NCBI GenBank assembly: GCA_003214055.1
Contig: QCMD01000008.1
Coordinates: 1 to 41,474 of the forward strand
Direction of reading: 5' to 3'
DNA length: 41,474 nucleotides
DNA from: Prochlorococcus sp. AG-418-K17
Lineage (GTDB): Bacteria > Cyanobacteriota > Cyanobacteriia > PCC-6307 > Cyanobiaceae
Positions 26,269 through 35,523 of this stretch are shown one piece after another. The position numbers were made by a program, and so were the translations under genes. Position 1 is the first letter of the stretch, and each line of letters begins with the position of its first letter. The notes below the pieces were generated by a model that saw only the letters and a list, made by a program, of their open reading frames with translations, had not been told where the DNA came from and made no database searches.

Positions 26269-26448
26269 TTATGCACTTTTATAAGGTTGACCTAATTCGT
26301 CTCTTAACCTTCTGATCTTTTGTAAAAGTTTTAATCTTCGACTTCTAGCTGTTAAAGTTAAAAAAAATCTAAGAGGGAAATATACTAGAGTCATTGCAAC
26401 AGCCAGGATTGCAGTGAGAGTGAAAATAAGATTATTTGATTCGTCCAT
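26269..26448 (-). CDS. 59-residue membrane microprotein
   Basis: An open frame that starts MDESNNLIFT and ends GQPYKSA. A hydrophobic segment (about 7-32, containing LTAILAVAMTLVYFPLRFFL) is followed by a strongly basic, helical tail with TARSRRLKLLQKIRRLRDEL. This layout, a short acidic N-terminus, one span, then a positively charged amphipathic coil, suggests a membrane-anchored protein with its tail in the cytoplasm. It fits exactly between the fabG stop and the groEL promoter region. Family not recognised. That it is real is an inference from its clean frame, ATG start and protein-like composition. Confidence 0.62.
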   Translation of the reverse strand: MDESNNLIFTLTAILAVAMTLVYFPLRFFLTLTARSRRLKLLQKIRRLRDELGQPYKSA

Positions 26449-26581
26449 ACATTAAAGATACTCTTATTTTATAAAATTTGTTTAACTATTTCTAAGAAAT
26501 TCGGCTTTCCCCACTTAATTCAGTATCCCTTAAAAATAATTCTATGGGAGATTAGAATAACTACAAAAGTTTTAGGTAAAC

Positions 26582-28318
26582 ATGGCAAAACAGTTAAGCT
26601 TCTCTAACGAATCAAGGGAAGCTCTTGAAAAAGGTGTAAATTTCGTAGCAAACGCCGTTAAGGTTACTATTGGTCCTAAGGCAAAAAATGTAGTAGTAGA
26701 GAGAAAATTTGGTTCTCCAGATGTGGTACGAGATGGATCTACTGTTGCTAAGGAAATTGAAATTGATAACCCTATTTCTAATTTGGGAGCTAAATTAATT
26801 GAACAAGTTGCATCAAAAACAAAAGAAAGTGCTGGCGATGGGACAACAACGGCAACAATATTAACCCAAAAAATGGTACAGGAAGGTTTAAAAAATATCG
26901 CATCTGGGGCAAGTCCAATTGAGTTAAAAAAAGGAATGGAGGTAGGATTAAAATATGTTCTAGAAAAACTAAACTCGAAGAGTATTTCAATTAGTGGTTC
27001 TGATATAAAAAAAGTTGCAACAGTTAGTGCTGGAGGAGATGAAGAGATAGGGTCTATGATTTCCAAAGCGATGGAAATTGTAACTTCTGATGGTGTAATT
27101 AGTGTTGAAGAATCTCAATCACTAGAGATAGATTTAGACATAACTGAAGGTATGTCTTTTGACAGAGGCTATAGTTCTCCATACTTTGTAACTGACCAAG
27201 AAAGACAAATTTGTGAACTTGAAAATCCTAAAATTTTAATAACTGATCAAAAAATCTCAACATTAGCAAATTTAGTACCTATTCTCGAAGAAATCCAGAA
27301 ATTAAATGTGCCATTTTTAATTCTTGCTGAAGATATTGAAGGTGAAGCTTTAACAGCTCTTGTATTAAATAAAAATAGTGGAGTCTTAAATGTTGCTTCT
27401 GTTCGAGCCCCATTATTTGGGGAAAGAAGAAAAGCTGCTCTTGAAGATATTGCGATTCTTACTGGAGCTAAATTAATTAGTGAAGATAAATCCATGACAT
27501 TAGAAAATGTATCCATTCATGACTTGGGCAAAGCAAAAAAAATAACAATCACAAAGGATAAAACAACAATTATTGCCTTTGAGGATACTAAAGAATTAGT
27601 TAAAGCTCGAGTAGAGAAGTTGAAAAAGGAAGTTGAAATAACTGATTCAGAATATGATAAGGATAAGATTAATGAAAGGATAGCTAAACTATCAGGCGGA
27701 GTAGCCCTTATAAAAGTGGGTGCTGCAACTGAAACTGAGATGAAGTATAAAAAATTAAGGATAGAAGATTCACTTAATGCAACCAAGGCTGCTATCCAAG
27801 AAGGAGTTGTTCCAGGAGGCGGGCAAACTTTAATTGAAATTTCTGATGAGTTATCTAGTTTAGGTCAAACAACATCCGATGATCTAAAAACAGGCATTAA
27901 TATATTAAAAAATGCACTTTTGGAACCTACTAAACAAATAGCAAAAAATGCTGGTTTTAATGGTGATGTGGTTGTAGCTGATATCAAAAGGCTCAACAAA
28001 GGTTTTAACGCTTATTCGGGAGAATATGAGAATCTAAAAGAATCAGGTATATTGGATCCTACCAAAGTGATTAGATTAGCTCTTCAAGATTCAGTATCCA
28101 TTGCTGCTATGCTTCTCACGACAGAAGTTGCAATTGCTGATATACCAGAGCCTGAGGTTCCCGCTCCTGGGGGTCCTGGAGGCGATCCTATGGGTGGCAT
28201 GGGTATGCCAGGAATGGGTGGCATGGGTATGCCAGGGATGGGTGGCATGGGTATGCCAGGAATGGGTGGCATGGGTATGCCAGGAATGGGTGGCATGGGT
28301 ATGCCAGGGATGATGTAA
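26582..28318 (+). CDS. groEL: Stand-alone chaperonin GroEL with Met/Gly-rich tail
   Basis: 578 residues, all three GroEL domains. ATP site: the GDGTTTAT motif (85-92) and the EGVVPGGG segment with the usual acidic residue upstream. No groES precedes it, so it is the second, separate cyanobacterial chaperonin type rather than the groESL operon copy. Apical residues look typical ([14 protein letters not shown]). The C-terminus is unusual: after [16 protein letters not shown] come five perfect GGMGMPGM units (about 537-576). No CIRCE hairpin is visible in the 133-bp upstream gap. It converges on the acidic repeat gene with a 4-bp gap. Confidence 0.95.
   Translation: MAKQLSFSNESREALEKGVNFVANAVKVTIGPKAKNVVVERKFGSPDVVRDGSTVAKEIEIDNPISNLGAKLIEQVASKTKESAGDGTTTATILTQKMVQEGLKNIASGASPIELKKGMEVGLKYVLEKLNSKSISISGSDIKKVATVSAGGDEEIGSMISKAMEIVTSDGVISVEESQSLEIDLDITEGMSFDRGYSSPYFVTDQERQICELENPKILITDQKISTLANLVPILEEIQKLNVPFLILAEDIEGEALTALVLNKNSGVLNVASVRAPLFGERRKAALEDIAILTGAKLISEDKSMTLENVSIHDLGKAKKITITKDKTTIIAFEDTKELVKARVEKLKKEVEITDSEYDKDKINERIAKLSGGVALIKVGAATETEMKYKKLRIEDSLNATKAAIQEGVVPGGGQTLIEISDELSSLGQTTSDDLKTGINILKNALLEPTKQIAKNAGFNGDVVVADIKRLNKGFNAYSGEYENLKESGILDPTKVIRLALQDSVSIAAMLLTTEVAIADIPEPEVPAPGGPGGDPMGGMGMPGMGGMGMPGMGGMGMPGMGGMGMPGMGGMGMPGMM
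28190..28309 (+). repeat. 24-bp x 5 tandem repeat in the groEL tail
   Basis: Five head-to-tail 24-bp units (starting at 28190, 28214, 28238, 28262 and 28286) that differ only at the last base (A or G, synonymous). Each encodes MGGMGMPG. The near-perfect DNA identity indicates recent slippage or conversion rather than ancient protein constraint alone. Confidence 0.95.
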
Positions 28319-28322
28319 AAAC

Positions 28323-28958
28323 CTAACTAGCTTTTTTATCTTTATTAATCCATTTTCTCAAATTATTTATCTCTGGTAAGGGTAATTTAATTTTATATGT
28401 ATCTTCATCAATATCATTACTTTCGATTTTGTTTATATTAAAATTTGAATCAAAGACTTGATCTTTTCTATCTGTTAATTTGTTTCTCATTTCTTTTAGA
28501 TTTTCCTCGGAATTCTCTTCCTCTGAAGTAAGCACTAATTCTTGATTTTCTTCTTCAGAGTTCTCTTCCTCTGAATTAAGCACTAATTCTTTATTTTCTT
28601 CTTCAGAGTTCTCTTCCTCTGAATTAAGCACTAATTCTTGATTTTCTTCTTCAGAATTCTCTTCCTCTGAAGTAAGCACTAATTCTTGATTTTCTTCTTC
28701 AGAGTTCTCTTCCTCTGAATTAAGCACTAATTCTTTATTTTCTTCTTCAGAATTCTTTTCCTCTGAAATGAGCACTAATTCTTGACTTTCTTCTTCAGAA
28801 TTCTCTTCCTCTGAATTTAGCATTTGTATTAGTAAATCATCTAGAGCATCAATCCCAAACCTATGGACCCACTTATTGATAATATTTTCTTTAACCAATA
28901 TATTATTTTCTAAAGAAGCTTTTTTAAAAACTACTTTTAGATGATCTTTTAAGAACAT
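28323..28958 (-). CDS. Acidic repeat protein (Glu-rich 16-residue units)
   Basis: 211 residues, not recognised. A basic/amphipathic N-terminal region (1-45, with KWVHRFGIDALDDLLIQM) is followed by about six and a half 16-residue units of the form LVLNSEEENSEEENQE (about 45-153) and a mixed C-terminal region with KLPLPEINNLRKWINKDKK (about 191-209). No signal peptide or span. The repeat block is extremely acidic and probably disordered or weakly helical with a regular LVL hydrophobic patch. It is 7 bp downstream of the ABC permease and converges on groEL. Confidence 0.8.
   Translation of the reverse strand: MFLKDHLKVVFKKASLENNILVKENIINKWVHRFGIDALDDLLIQMLNSEEENSEEESQELVLISEEKNSEEENKELVLNSEEENSEEENQELVLTSEEENSEEENQELVLNSEEENSEEENKELVLNSEEENSEEENQELVLTSEEENSEENLKEMRNKLTDRKDQVFDSNFNINKIESNDIDEDTYKIKLPLPEINNLRKWINKDKKAS
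28500..28826 (-). repeat. 48-bp minisatellite with 144-bp higher-order period
   Basis: Six in-register 48-bp copies start at 28521, 28569, 28617, 28665, 28713 and 28761, flanked by partial copies. Copies 1 and 4 are identical; copies 2/5 and 3/6 differ at two and three positions. The array is therefore better described as a duplicated 144-bp triplet. All copies keep the reading frame of the acidic protein. Confidence 0.93.
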
Positions 28959-28965
28959 AAATTTA

Positions 28966-29790
28966 TTAATTTAATTTTCTGTTTAACAGAGGCCTGATAA
29001 TAATCAAGGAAAAAAATGTTAATGAAAATAAAATTGTAATACAACTCTTACAAGTTAAATCACCATATGGGGCATGTAAAGCCACTAATCCTAAATCCAT
29101 AGTTTGAGAATAAGCAGTCCTAATTGGCTCAATTGCAAAAGTTAATGGGTTCAATGAAGCCATCCAGCCCAACCAATTCGGCATAAAAGAAATTGGAGCT
29201 AATGCCGTGCTTGCAAAAAGGAGGGGTAAATTTATTACAAATATGAGGGCTATTAGTTCGATATGTCCAGGCAAAATGAATGCTAAACATAAACTTATTG
29301 ATGTTACAAAAAGTACTAATAGAATAAGTGTTGTAAATACAATTCCTAAACCATATATGTTTGGCCATCCATAACCCAAAATATATGAAACAATCATTAT
29401 TACAAGACTCTGAATAAAACTCAGAATAGTTATGTAAAAGAAAGAAGATAAAACAATAGATAACCTACTCGTTAAAGGAGCCACAAGCAATCTATTAAGA
29501 AATCCAAACTCTCTGTCAAACATTAGCGGAAGACCAGAATTTAAGGCTCCACTAAAGGCGGTAAAAACAATTAGACCTGCTCCTAAAAAATTCCCATAGG
29601 AATCTACTCCAGGTAAAAAACCTTCTGGAGCCTTTGAGAATAGGGCTCCGAACAAAAACAACCAAATTATTGGTTGTAATATTCCTGCTAAAAGAGTTGA
29701 TGGTCTTCTTTGTAGTTGGATAAATAGTCTCTTCGTTAAAGCAAATGTCTCTTGATATAAAAAAAATAAATTATATTGTTTTAATTCCAT
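28966..29790 (-). CDS. ABC-2 type exporter permease
   Basis: 274 residues from the ATG at 29790. Six hydrophobic spans and an N-terminal amphipathic stretch before the first, as in the ABC2_membrane family (DrrB/NodJ type): PSTLLAGILQPIIWLFLFGALF (about 30-51), GLPLMFDREFGFLNRLLVAP (about 86-105, the coupling region), and SFMPNWLGWMASLNPLTFAIEPIR near the end. It forms an exporter with the ATPase encoded 55 bp upstream. The substrate is unknown. The acidic repeat gene follows 7 bp later and is likely co-transcribed. Confidence 0.9.
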   Translation of the reverse strand: MELKQYNLFFLYQETFALTKRLFIQLQRRPSTLLAGILQPIIWLFLFGALFSKAPEGFLPGVDSYGNFLGAGLIVFTAFSGALNSGLPLMFDREFGFLNRLLVAPLTSRLSIVLSSFFYITILSFIQSLVIMIVSYILGYGWPNIYGLGIVFTTLILLVLFVTSISLCLAFILPGHIELIALIFVINLPLLFASTALAPISFMPNWLGWMASLNPLTFAIEPIRTAYSQTMDLGLVALHAPYGDLTCKSCITILFSLTFFSLIIIRPLLNRKLN

Positions 29791-29845
29791 AATTATCAAT
29801 AATTAATATTTATTATAATTAGTAAATTGAATATTTTTTATATGT

Positions 29846-30862
29846 TTATCTCATAGATTGTTTGGATTCTTTCTTAAGGTCTCTCTTACCTGCCATAGAA
29901 ATTTCTGCATCTAATAATGTTTTACCAGTTGCCTGAAGATATACATCATCTAAGCTTGGCTGACTTTGAGCAAGAGAAAAAATTTCAAACTTTGAAAAAG
30001 CTAATTCAACTTTGAGCTTCGCTAATAAATCTTTTTCTTTATCTGCAACGAAATTTATTGAGAAACCTTGTACTTTATTGATAATTATCTGACTAATTCC
30101 ATCTATCGAAGATAAAATACTACACACCTTTTCTGCCTCTTCCTGATTACTAAATTCCCTAACTTTCAAAGTTATCCTATCACCTCCTAACTTATTTTTA
30201 AGTTGTGTGGGTGTTCCTTGAGCTATAACTCCACCATTATCTATGATTACTAATCTATCTGTTAATTTATCTATTTCATCAAGATAGTGACTGCTTAAGA
30301 TAATTGTCATACCAGCATTTCTCAAATCTTTTAAAAGTTGCCATATTATATTCCTACTCTCAATATCTAAACCAACAGTAGGTTCGTCCAGAATCAAGAC
30401 TTTCGGTAAATGCAATAGTCCGGCAGCTAGATCAATTCTTCTTTTCATCCCTCCTGAATAAGTTCCACATTTTCTATCTATCCAATCATTCATTTGCAAT
30501 TGATTAATAAGTTTTTCGATTCTTTCAAATTTCTTATTTTTATTGATGTGATATAAATCTGATTGAAAGTCTAACAACTCACGTCCTGTAAGTATTTTAT
30601 CTAATGCTATATCCTGAGCCACGTAACCAATTAATTCTCTAATTTTCCTGGGATTTTTTATCAAATCTATATTATTTATAAAAACCTCTCCACTGTCAGG
30701 CTCAATTAAGGTGGCTAATATTTTTATAAGGGTTGATTTACCTGCACCATTTGGACCTAGGATTCCAAATAATGTACCAGCTTCAATTTCCATCGATAAA
30801 TTTTTCAATGCCTTAATATCTGAATAAGATTTTGAGAGACCTTTAACTTTTATATAATTCAT
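29846..30862 (-). CDS. ABC exporter ATP-binding protein (DrrA-type)
   Basis: 338 residues from the ATG at 30862. Walker A GPNGAGKST (about 36-44), Q-loop YVAQD, signature YSGGMKRRIDLA (YSGGM in place of LSGGQ, usual in this subfamily), Walker B VLILDEPTVGLD and switch His in SSHYLDE. A C-terminal extension beyond residue 220 with VREFSNQEEAEKV and the PSLDDVYLQATG end marks the DrrA/NodI-type group. It pairs with the permease just downstream. It starts 39 nt after the ctaB stop, placing the exporter in the heme O/A transcript. Confidence 0.93.
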   Translation of the reverse strand: MNYIKVKGLSKSYSDIKALKNLSMEIEAGTLFGILGPNGAGKSTLIKILATLIEPDSGEVFINNIDLIKNPRKIRELIGYVAQDIALDKILTGRELLDFQSDLYHINKNKKFERIEKLINQLQMNDWIDRKCGTYSGGMKRRIDLAAGLLHLPKVLILDEPTVGLDIESRNIIWQLLKDLRNAGMTIILSSHYLDEIDKLTDRLVIIDNGGVIAQGTPTQLKNKLGGDRITLKVREFSNQEEAEKVCSILSSIDGISQIIINKVQGFSINFVADKEKDLLAKLKVELAFSKFEIFSLAQSQPSLDDVYLQATGKTLLDAEISMAGKRDLKKESKQSMR

Positions 30863-30901
30863 CAAACTTACTTTTTACTTAAAAAACATCTTACATCTAA
30901 T

Positions 30902-31903
30902 TTAATTACTAAGCAGGGATACTTTAGAGAAAAATATTTGCATTGATTGCAGCTCAAATTCTACAGATAATTGGGTTCTTGAAATTAATAACAAAAGACA
31001 AATACCAAACATATATAAAATAGACCACCTAAAAAGAGACTTTGCTCTTGAAAGATCATCTGGAGATTTCTTTAATTCATTTATTAATTGCAAAAGTCTT
31101 CCATTAAATGGCAATAACATAATTCCGTATAAGAGCCCCCCTTCAGGTAAAGCAAAAACTCCCATAATACTCATTAAAACTGTTGCCCATCCGTAACGAG
31201 AAATCGCTTTAGCAGTAAAAACAGATCCTTTAACAGAAGGGAGCATAGGAATACCAACAGATGCGTAATCATCCTTCAACAAAATTGCAAGTGCCCAAAA
31301 ATGAGCTGGAGTCCATAACATTACTAAGCTAAACAACCACCAACCACTAAGGCCTACATGCCCTGTGGCAGCAGATGCTCCAACTAAAGGTGGTATCGCA
31401 CCGGCGACTCCTCCAAAAACAATGTTTTTTGTTGTACGAGGTTTCAAAATAACTGTATATAAAATTACGTAGCTAAATAAACCAAGAAGAGTTAACCCCG
31501 CAGCCAAATAATTTACACCACTTACTAAAAGCATCGAAGCTGCCAAAGCACATGATACGGCAGCTAAAAATACAGTCTCAGATGACAACTTTCCTGCTGG
31601 CAAAGCTCTTTTGCTAGTTCTTATCATCCTCTTATCTAATTCCATTTCCCACAAGCAATTAAGAGCTCCTGCTGATGCTGCTGCCAAAGCTCCGCCTCCT
31701 AAAGTACAGATAAGTTTAGGTGAAGACAAAGGCCATTCATCTGTTAAAGCCATTCCTCCCAAAGTTGTTGCCAGTAAAAGTGGTATTAATCTTGGTTTTG
31801 CCACTTCAAGCCAAGGCGGCAAAGTTAATCTTTTTCTTGAAGGTACAACTTCATCCCTAATTGAAGATTTATAGTTCAAGTTTTCTAAGTTACTACTATT
31901 CAT
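30902..31903 (-). CDS. ctaB: Protoheme IX farnesyltransferase (heme O synthase)
   Basis: 333 residues, about nine spans, UbiA superfamily. The first Mg/diphosphate site is represented by [21 protein letters not shown] (about 82-102; N..xxELD) with the characteristic RT.KR.LP string, followed by [24 protein letters not shown] (about 198-220), the heme-O-synthase-specific segment. It converts heme B to heme O. Its ATG overlaps the ctaA stop by 4 bp, so the two are translationally coupled. Confidence 0.95.
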   Translation of the reverse strand: MNSSNLENLNYKSSIRDEVVPSRKRLTLPPWLEVAKPRLIPLLLATTLGGMALTDEWPLSSPKLICTLGGGALAAASAGALNCLWEMELDKRMIRTSKRALPAGKLSSETVFLAAVSCALAASMLLVSGVNYLAAGLTLLGLFSYVILYTVILKPRTTKNIVFGGVAGAIPPLVGASAATGHVGLSGWWLFSLVMLWTPAHFWALAILLKDDYASVGIPMLPSVKGSVFTAKAISRYGWATVLMSIMGVFALPEGGLLYGIMLLPFNGRLLQLINELKKSPDDLSRAKSLFRWSILYMFGICLLLLISRTQLSVEFELQSMQIFFSKVSLLSN

Positions 31904-32868
31904 GAATTGAGACCGACCATTTGGGAATTTATGGAGTGGTTTAGACCTTTTTTGGTAAAAGGATTTCTAAAGATTAATGTTGTTAAAATCGCAATAAATA
32001 AAGAGGCGTTAAGTTGATGACCGATAATAAAAATAGGTTCATTCAAGTTTGTTTTTAGACTTAAAACACCCAAAGCAATTTGGGAAAGAAAGAGCAAAAT
32101 AATTGCTGAGAGATATTTCCAATTTTCAGTAAGCAAAATTCTCTTATAAATTGCAGTGGCAATAATCATTAGAATTGAAAAAGCAATTGGAAAAGCAAAT
32201 AATTTATGAGTATTTAGGATTAAGCATTGTTTATTAAAAGATAAGCAAATATGTGCTGACCAGGTTGATGAAAGCCTCACTCCAATAAAAGATTGAATCA
32301 GAGTAAGTAAAAGAGGAACAAACAAAAATAATCTCCACCAAATTAATGGCTCTTCTATTTCGACATTTTCTAAATTTTGATTTATTGAAATTGTTGTGAT
32401 GAGAAGTAGAAAAGCTATTAAAAGATGACCAGTAACAGTATATGAATCAAGAAGATTTATTACTGTTAAAGCTCCAAAAGATCCTTGGAGAATAACTAGA
32501 AAAAGTAGTAAAGAATAAGATTTAGGTAACCAATTTGGAATTTCATTTTTCCAAATAATTGAAAGCACAAATTTTAAAAGAATTAATATTCCAACCAGAA
32601 AAGCATCTAGACGATGAAACCACTCTAAAAATACTCTTAGATTCATATGATTAAAAGGCAAAAAAGATCCATAACATAATGGCCAATCTGGACAAGCAAG
32701 TCCCGCCTCCATGACTCTAGTAGCACCTCCAATTACGATTAGTGCGATAAGTGCAAGTACACTATGACTTCCCAACCTTTTAAAAATTGTCAGATATTTA
32801 GATTTATATAATTGACTATTAATCAAATCGAAAGAATCTATATATTTTGCATAATAAATTAGATTCAA
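31900..32868 (-). CDS. ctaA: Heme A synthase (COX15/CtaA)
   Basis: Oxidises heme O to heme A for the aa3-type oxidase encoded next door. Up to 322 residues, eight spans. Signatures are [21 protein letters not shown] (about 47-67), EWFHRLDAF (His ligand), [10 protein letters not shown] and, in the second half, [10 protein letters not shown] and IGHQLNAS. No ATG is available; TTG at 32868 gives 322 residues, while TTG at 32826 gives 308, and the N-terminal 14 residues look non-conserved. Its stop overlaps the ctaB start. It is divergent from ctaC. Confidence 0.93.
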   Translation of the reverse strand: MNLIYYAKYIDSFDLINSQLYKSKYLTIFKRLGSHSVLALIALIVIGGATRVMEAGLACPDWPLCYGSFLPFNHMNLRVFLEWFHRLDAFLVGILILLKFVLSIIWKNEIPNWLPKSYSLLLFLVILQGSFGALTVINLLDSYTVTGHLLIAFLLLITTISINQNLENVEIEEPLIWWRLFLFVPLLLTLIQSFIGVRLSSTWSAHICLSFNKQCLILNTHKLFAFPIAFSILMIIATAIYKRILLTENWKYLSAIILLFLSQIALGVLSLKTNLNEPIFIIGHQLNASLFIAILTTLIFRNPFTKKGLNHSINSQMVGLNS

Positions 32869-32937
32869 AAACCAAACATTAATTAAAAATTAATATGTTT
32901 AATTTAAAAAATAATTTACTAATTTAATCTTTTTTCC

Positions 32938-32966
32938 CTGACAATTAACTCTAAAAAGTTATTAAT
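32938..32966 (+). promoter_or_regulatory. Putative promoter of ctaCDE in the 222-bp divergent gap
   Basis: CTGACA (32938-32943, five of six matches) is followed after 17 nt by ATTAAT (32961-32966). The implied leader before ctaC is about 118 nt. The rest of the gap (32869-33090) is AT-rich with small palindromes such as ATTAATT-AAA-AATTAAT near 32880 and nothing else recognisable. Confidence 0.3.
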
Positions 32967-33090
32967 AATACGCCTTTTATTTCATAAATCTTAAGAAGTT
33001 GTGAATTTAAATGATTTTCTATTAACAAAGGATGCAGGATTAAAAAAATTGAATATCTTGAAAATATAAATACAAATTTTTAGAGATCAA

Positions 33091-33894
33091 TTGTTAAATA
33101 AAAACATTTATTTAATACTAATTATTTCCCTCGTTTTTGCTATATCTTTTTGGATTGGTTTTAATGTAAATTTGCTCCCAGCGGAAGCAAGTATTAATGC
33201 ACCAATTTATGATGAACTTTTTAAGATTCTTTTCATAATTGGATTAATTATTTTTATAGGAATTACAATAGCCGTCATTTATAGCTTATTTAAGTTCAGG
33301 AAAAGAAATGATCAGATAGGCGATGGTATAGCTTTAGAGGGAAATTTAAGCTTAGAAATTGTATGGACAATTATCCCTTCAATAATTGTTTTATTAATAG
33401 GTTTATATAGCTATAACATCTACGATCGAATGGGAGGTATGAAAGAACTAAATCATAACCACGAAATGATGAGTTCTAACACTGAAAAAATATGGGCTGG
33501 AATAAGTCAAACTCCTGATAATGAAAAAGCAATAAATAATTTATCAATTGAAGTTTCAGCTATGCAATTTGCATTTCTATTCAATTATCCCAAGGGCAAT
33601 TTCATATCAGGAGAACTACACGTTCCTGTTGATCAAAAAGTATCAATGAAAATGGAATCCAAAGATGTCATTCATGCTTTTTGGGTACCAGAGTTCAGAA
33701 TTAAACAGGATATTATACCTGGACAACCGACAATTCTAAACTTCACTCCTACAAAAGTAGGAAAATATCCGATAATTTGTGCGGAATTATGTGGGCCATA
33801 TCATGGAGGTATGAGAGCCTCCATCATTGTTGAAGAAGAATCTGATTACAACGAATGGTTTAACAAAAATAAAAAACCAGAGGTAAATTTATGA
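33091..33894 (+). CDS. ctaC: Cytochrome c oxidase subunit II
   Basis: 267 residues: an N-terminal hydrophobic stretch (5-25), two further spans (about 42-66 and 88-108) and a periplasmic cupredoxin domain. The binuclear CuA site is complete: His in DVIHAFWVPEF and C230, C234, H238 and M241 in CAELCGPYHGGM. The start must be TTG at 33091, since an in-frame stop lies at 33067 and no ATG precedes the conserved core. The last 4 bp overlap the ctaD ATG (ATGA). Confidence 0.95.
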   Translation: MLNKNIYLILIISLVFAISFWIGFNVNLLPAEASINAPIYDELFKILFIIGLIIFIGITIAVIYSLFKFRKRNDQIGDGIALEGNLSLEIVWTIIPSIIVLLIGLYSYNIYDRMGGMKELNHNHEMMSSNTEKIWAGISQTPDNEKAINNLSIEVSAMQFAFLFNYPKGNFISGELHVPVDQKVSMKMESKDVIHAFWVPEFRIKQDIIPGQPTILNFTPTKVGKYPIICAELCGPYHGGMRASIIVEEESDYNEWFNKNKKPEVNL

Positions 33895-35516
33895 CAATAT
33901 CAATTGATCCACAAAAAACTAATAATGAAAGTCTTCAACCTAAAGGCTGGCTTAGATACTTAAGTTTTAGCCTTGATCATAAAGTAATTGGAATACAATA
34001 CTTAGTTTGTGGTTTTGTTTTCTATTTAATAGGAGGGACCTTAGCGAGCGCTATAAGAATTGAACTAGCCAGTCCAATGTCTGATTTTATGCCAAGAGAT
34101 GTTTATAACCAAGTTTTAACTTTACACGGAACAATAATGATATTCCTTTGGATAGTGCCTGTAGTTAACGGTGCTTTTGGAAATTATTTAATTCCATTTT
34201 ATGTAGGTGCAAGAGACATGGCATTCCCAAGATTAAATGCCGTAGCTTTTTGGTTAATTCCTCCATCAGGTTTGATGCTGGTAGCAAGCTATTTTGTTGA
34301 GGGTGCTGCTCAGGCTGGGTGGACGGCTTATCCGCCTCTAAGCATAACTACTCCTCAATCGGGACAAATTATTTGGATTCTGAGCGTTCTATTACTAGGA
34401 GGTAGTTCTATATTTGGTGGAATAAACTTTATCGCGACCATTATCAAATTAAGAAGACCAGGATTAAAACTTATGCAATTGCCAATGTATTGTTGGGCAA
34501 TGCTTGGGACAAGTCTATTAGTTGTTTTGTCAACTCCTGTTTTAGCAGGCACTCTAATTCTACTTAGCTTCGATATCATCGCTAATACAGGTTTTTTCAA
34601 TCCTGTTTTAGGTGGTAATGTCGTAGTTTATCAGCATTTATTTTGGTTTTATTCTCATCCAGCTGTATACATTATGGTACTTCCTGCCTTTGGTTTAGTT
34701 AGTGAAATACTTCCTGTACATGCTAGAAAACCACTTTTTGGATATACAACAATGGTTTTTTCAATAATGGGGATAGTAGTTTTAGGCTTAGTTGTTTGGG
34801 CGCATCACATGTTTACGAGTGGAACGCCCCCTTGGATGAGATTATTCTTTACTATTGCAACAGCATTTATTGCTGTGCCAACAGGTATAAAATTTTTCAA
34901 TTGGGTTGCAACATTATGGGGAGGTAAAATTTCCATCAATAGTGCAATGTTATTCTCTTGCGGATTTATTATAAATTTTGTTTTTGGAGGTATTACAGGA
35001 GTTGCTTTGGCACAGGTACCTTTCGATATTCACGTACATGATACCTATTTCGTTGTAGCCCATTTTCATTACATAGTATATGGAGGTACTGTTTTTATTA
35101 TTTTCTCTTCAATTTATCATTGGTTCCCCAAAGTAACTGGAAAAATGCTCAATGAAAAATTAGGAATTTTACATTTTATCATTACCTTTATTGGATTTAA
35201 CTTGTGCTTTGCTCCTCAACATTGGCTTGGGTTAAATGGAATGCCAAGAAGAGTTGCAGAATATGATCCTCAATTCCAGTTCGTTAATCAAATTAGTAGC
35301 CTTGGGGCTCTTTTGATGGCTGTAAGTACAATTCCTTTTTTAATTAATGTATTCCTTAGTGTGAGAAATGGAAAAGATGCTGGAGATAACCCTTGGAATG
35401 CTCTTACACCTGAATGGTTAACATCTTCTCCACCTCCAGTTGAAAATTGGGAAGGAGAAGCTCCATTAGTTGAAGAACCTTATGGTTATGGTAAAGAAAT
35501 TTCTGAACAAAAATAA
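33891..35516 (+). CDS. ctaD: Cytochrome c oxidase subunit I
   Basis: 541 residues, 12 spans. Heme a and a3/CuB ligands are visible: LHGTIMIF (low-spin heme His), WFYSHPAVYIMVLPAFG (CuB His with the cross-linked Tyr in the canonical HPEVY-like motif, here HPAVY), WAHHMFTSG (two CuB His) and HDTYFVVAHFHYIVYGG (heme a3 and heme a His). This is the proton-pumping catalytic subunit of the aa3-type terminal oxidase. The HPEV Glu of the D-channel is replaced by Ala. ctaE follows 7 nt later. Confidence 0.96.
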   Translation: MTISIDPQKTNNESLQPKGWLRYLSFSLDHKVIGIQYLVCGFVFYLIGGTLASAIRIELASPMSDFMPRDVYNQVLTLHGTIMIFLWIVPVVNGAFGNYLIPFYVGARDMAFPRLNAVAFWLIPPSGLMLVASYFVEGAAQAGWTAYPPLSITTPQSGQIIWILSVLLLGGSSIFGGINFIATIIKLRRPGLKLMQLPMYCWAMLGTSLLVVLSTPVLAGTLILLSFDIIANTGFFNPVLGGNVVVYQHLFWFYSHPAVYIMVLPAFGLVSEILPVHARKPLFGYTTMVFSIMGIVVLGLVVWAHHMFTSGTPPWMRLFFTIATAFIAVPTGIKFFNWVATLWGGKISINSAMLFSCGFIINFVFGGITGVALAQVPFDIHVHDTYFVVAHFHYIVYGGTVFIIFSSIYHWFPKVTGKMLNEKLGILHFIITFIGFNLCFAPQHWLGLNGMPRRVAEYDPQFQFVNQISSLGALLMAVSTIPFLINVFLSVRNGKDAGDNPWNALTPEWLTSSPPPVENWEGEAPLVEEPYGYGKEISEQK

Positions 35517-35523
35517 AAATAAT

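Noticed and set aside
26449..26581. CIRCE element before groEL
   Set aside because: No TTAGCACTC-N9-GAGTGCTAA inverted repeat or close variant is visible in this gap.
28084..28313. Long frames overlapping the groEL tail on both strands (Pro/Ile- or Trp/Val-rich)
   Set aside because: They are artefacts of the 24-bp repeat, which keeps alternative frames open.
28500..28826. Possible CRISPR array
   Set aside because: Units are contiguous 48-bp coding repeats with no unique spacers and no cas genes.
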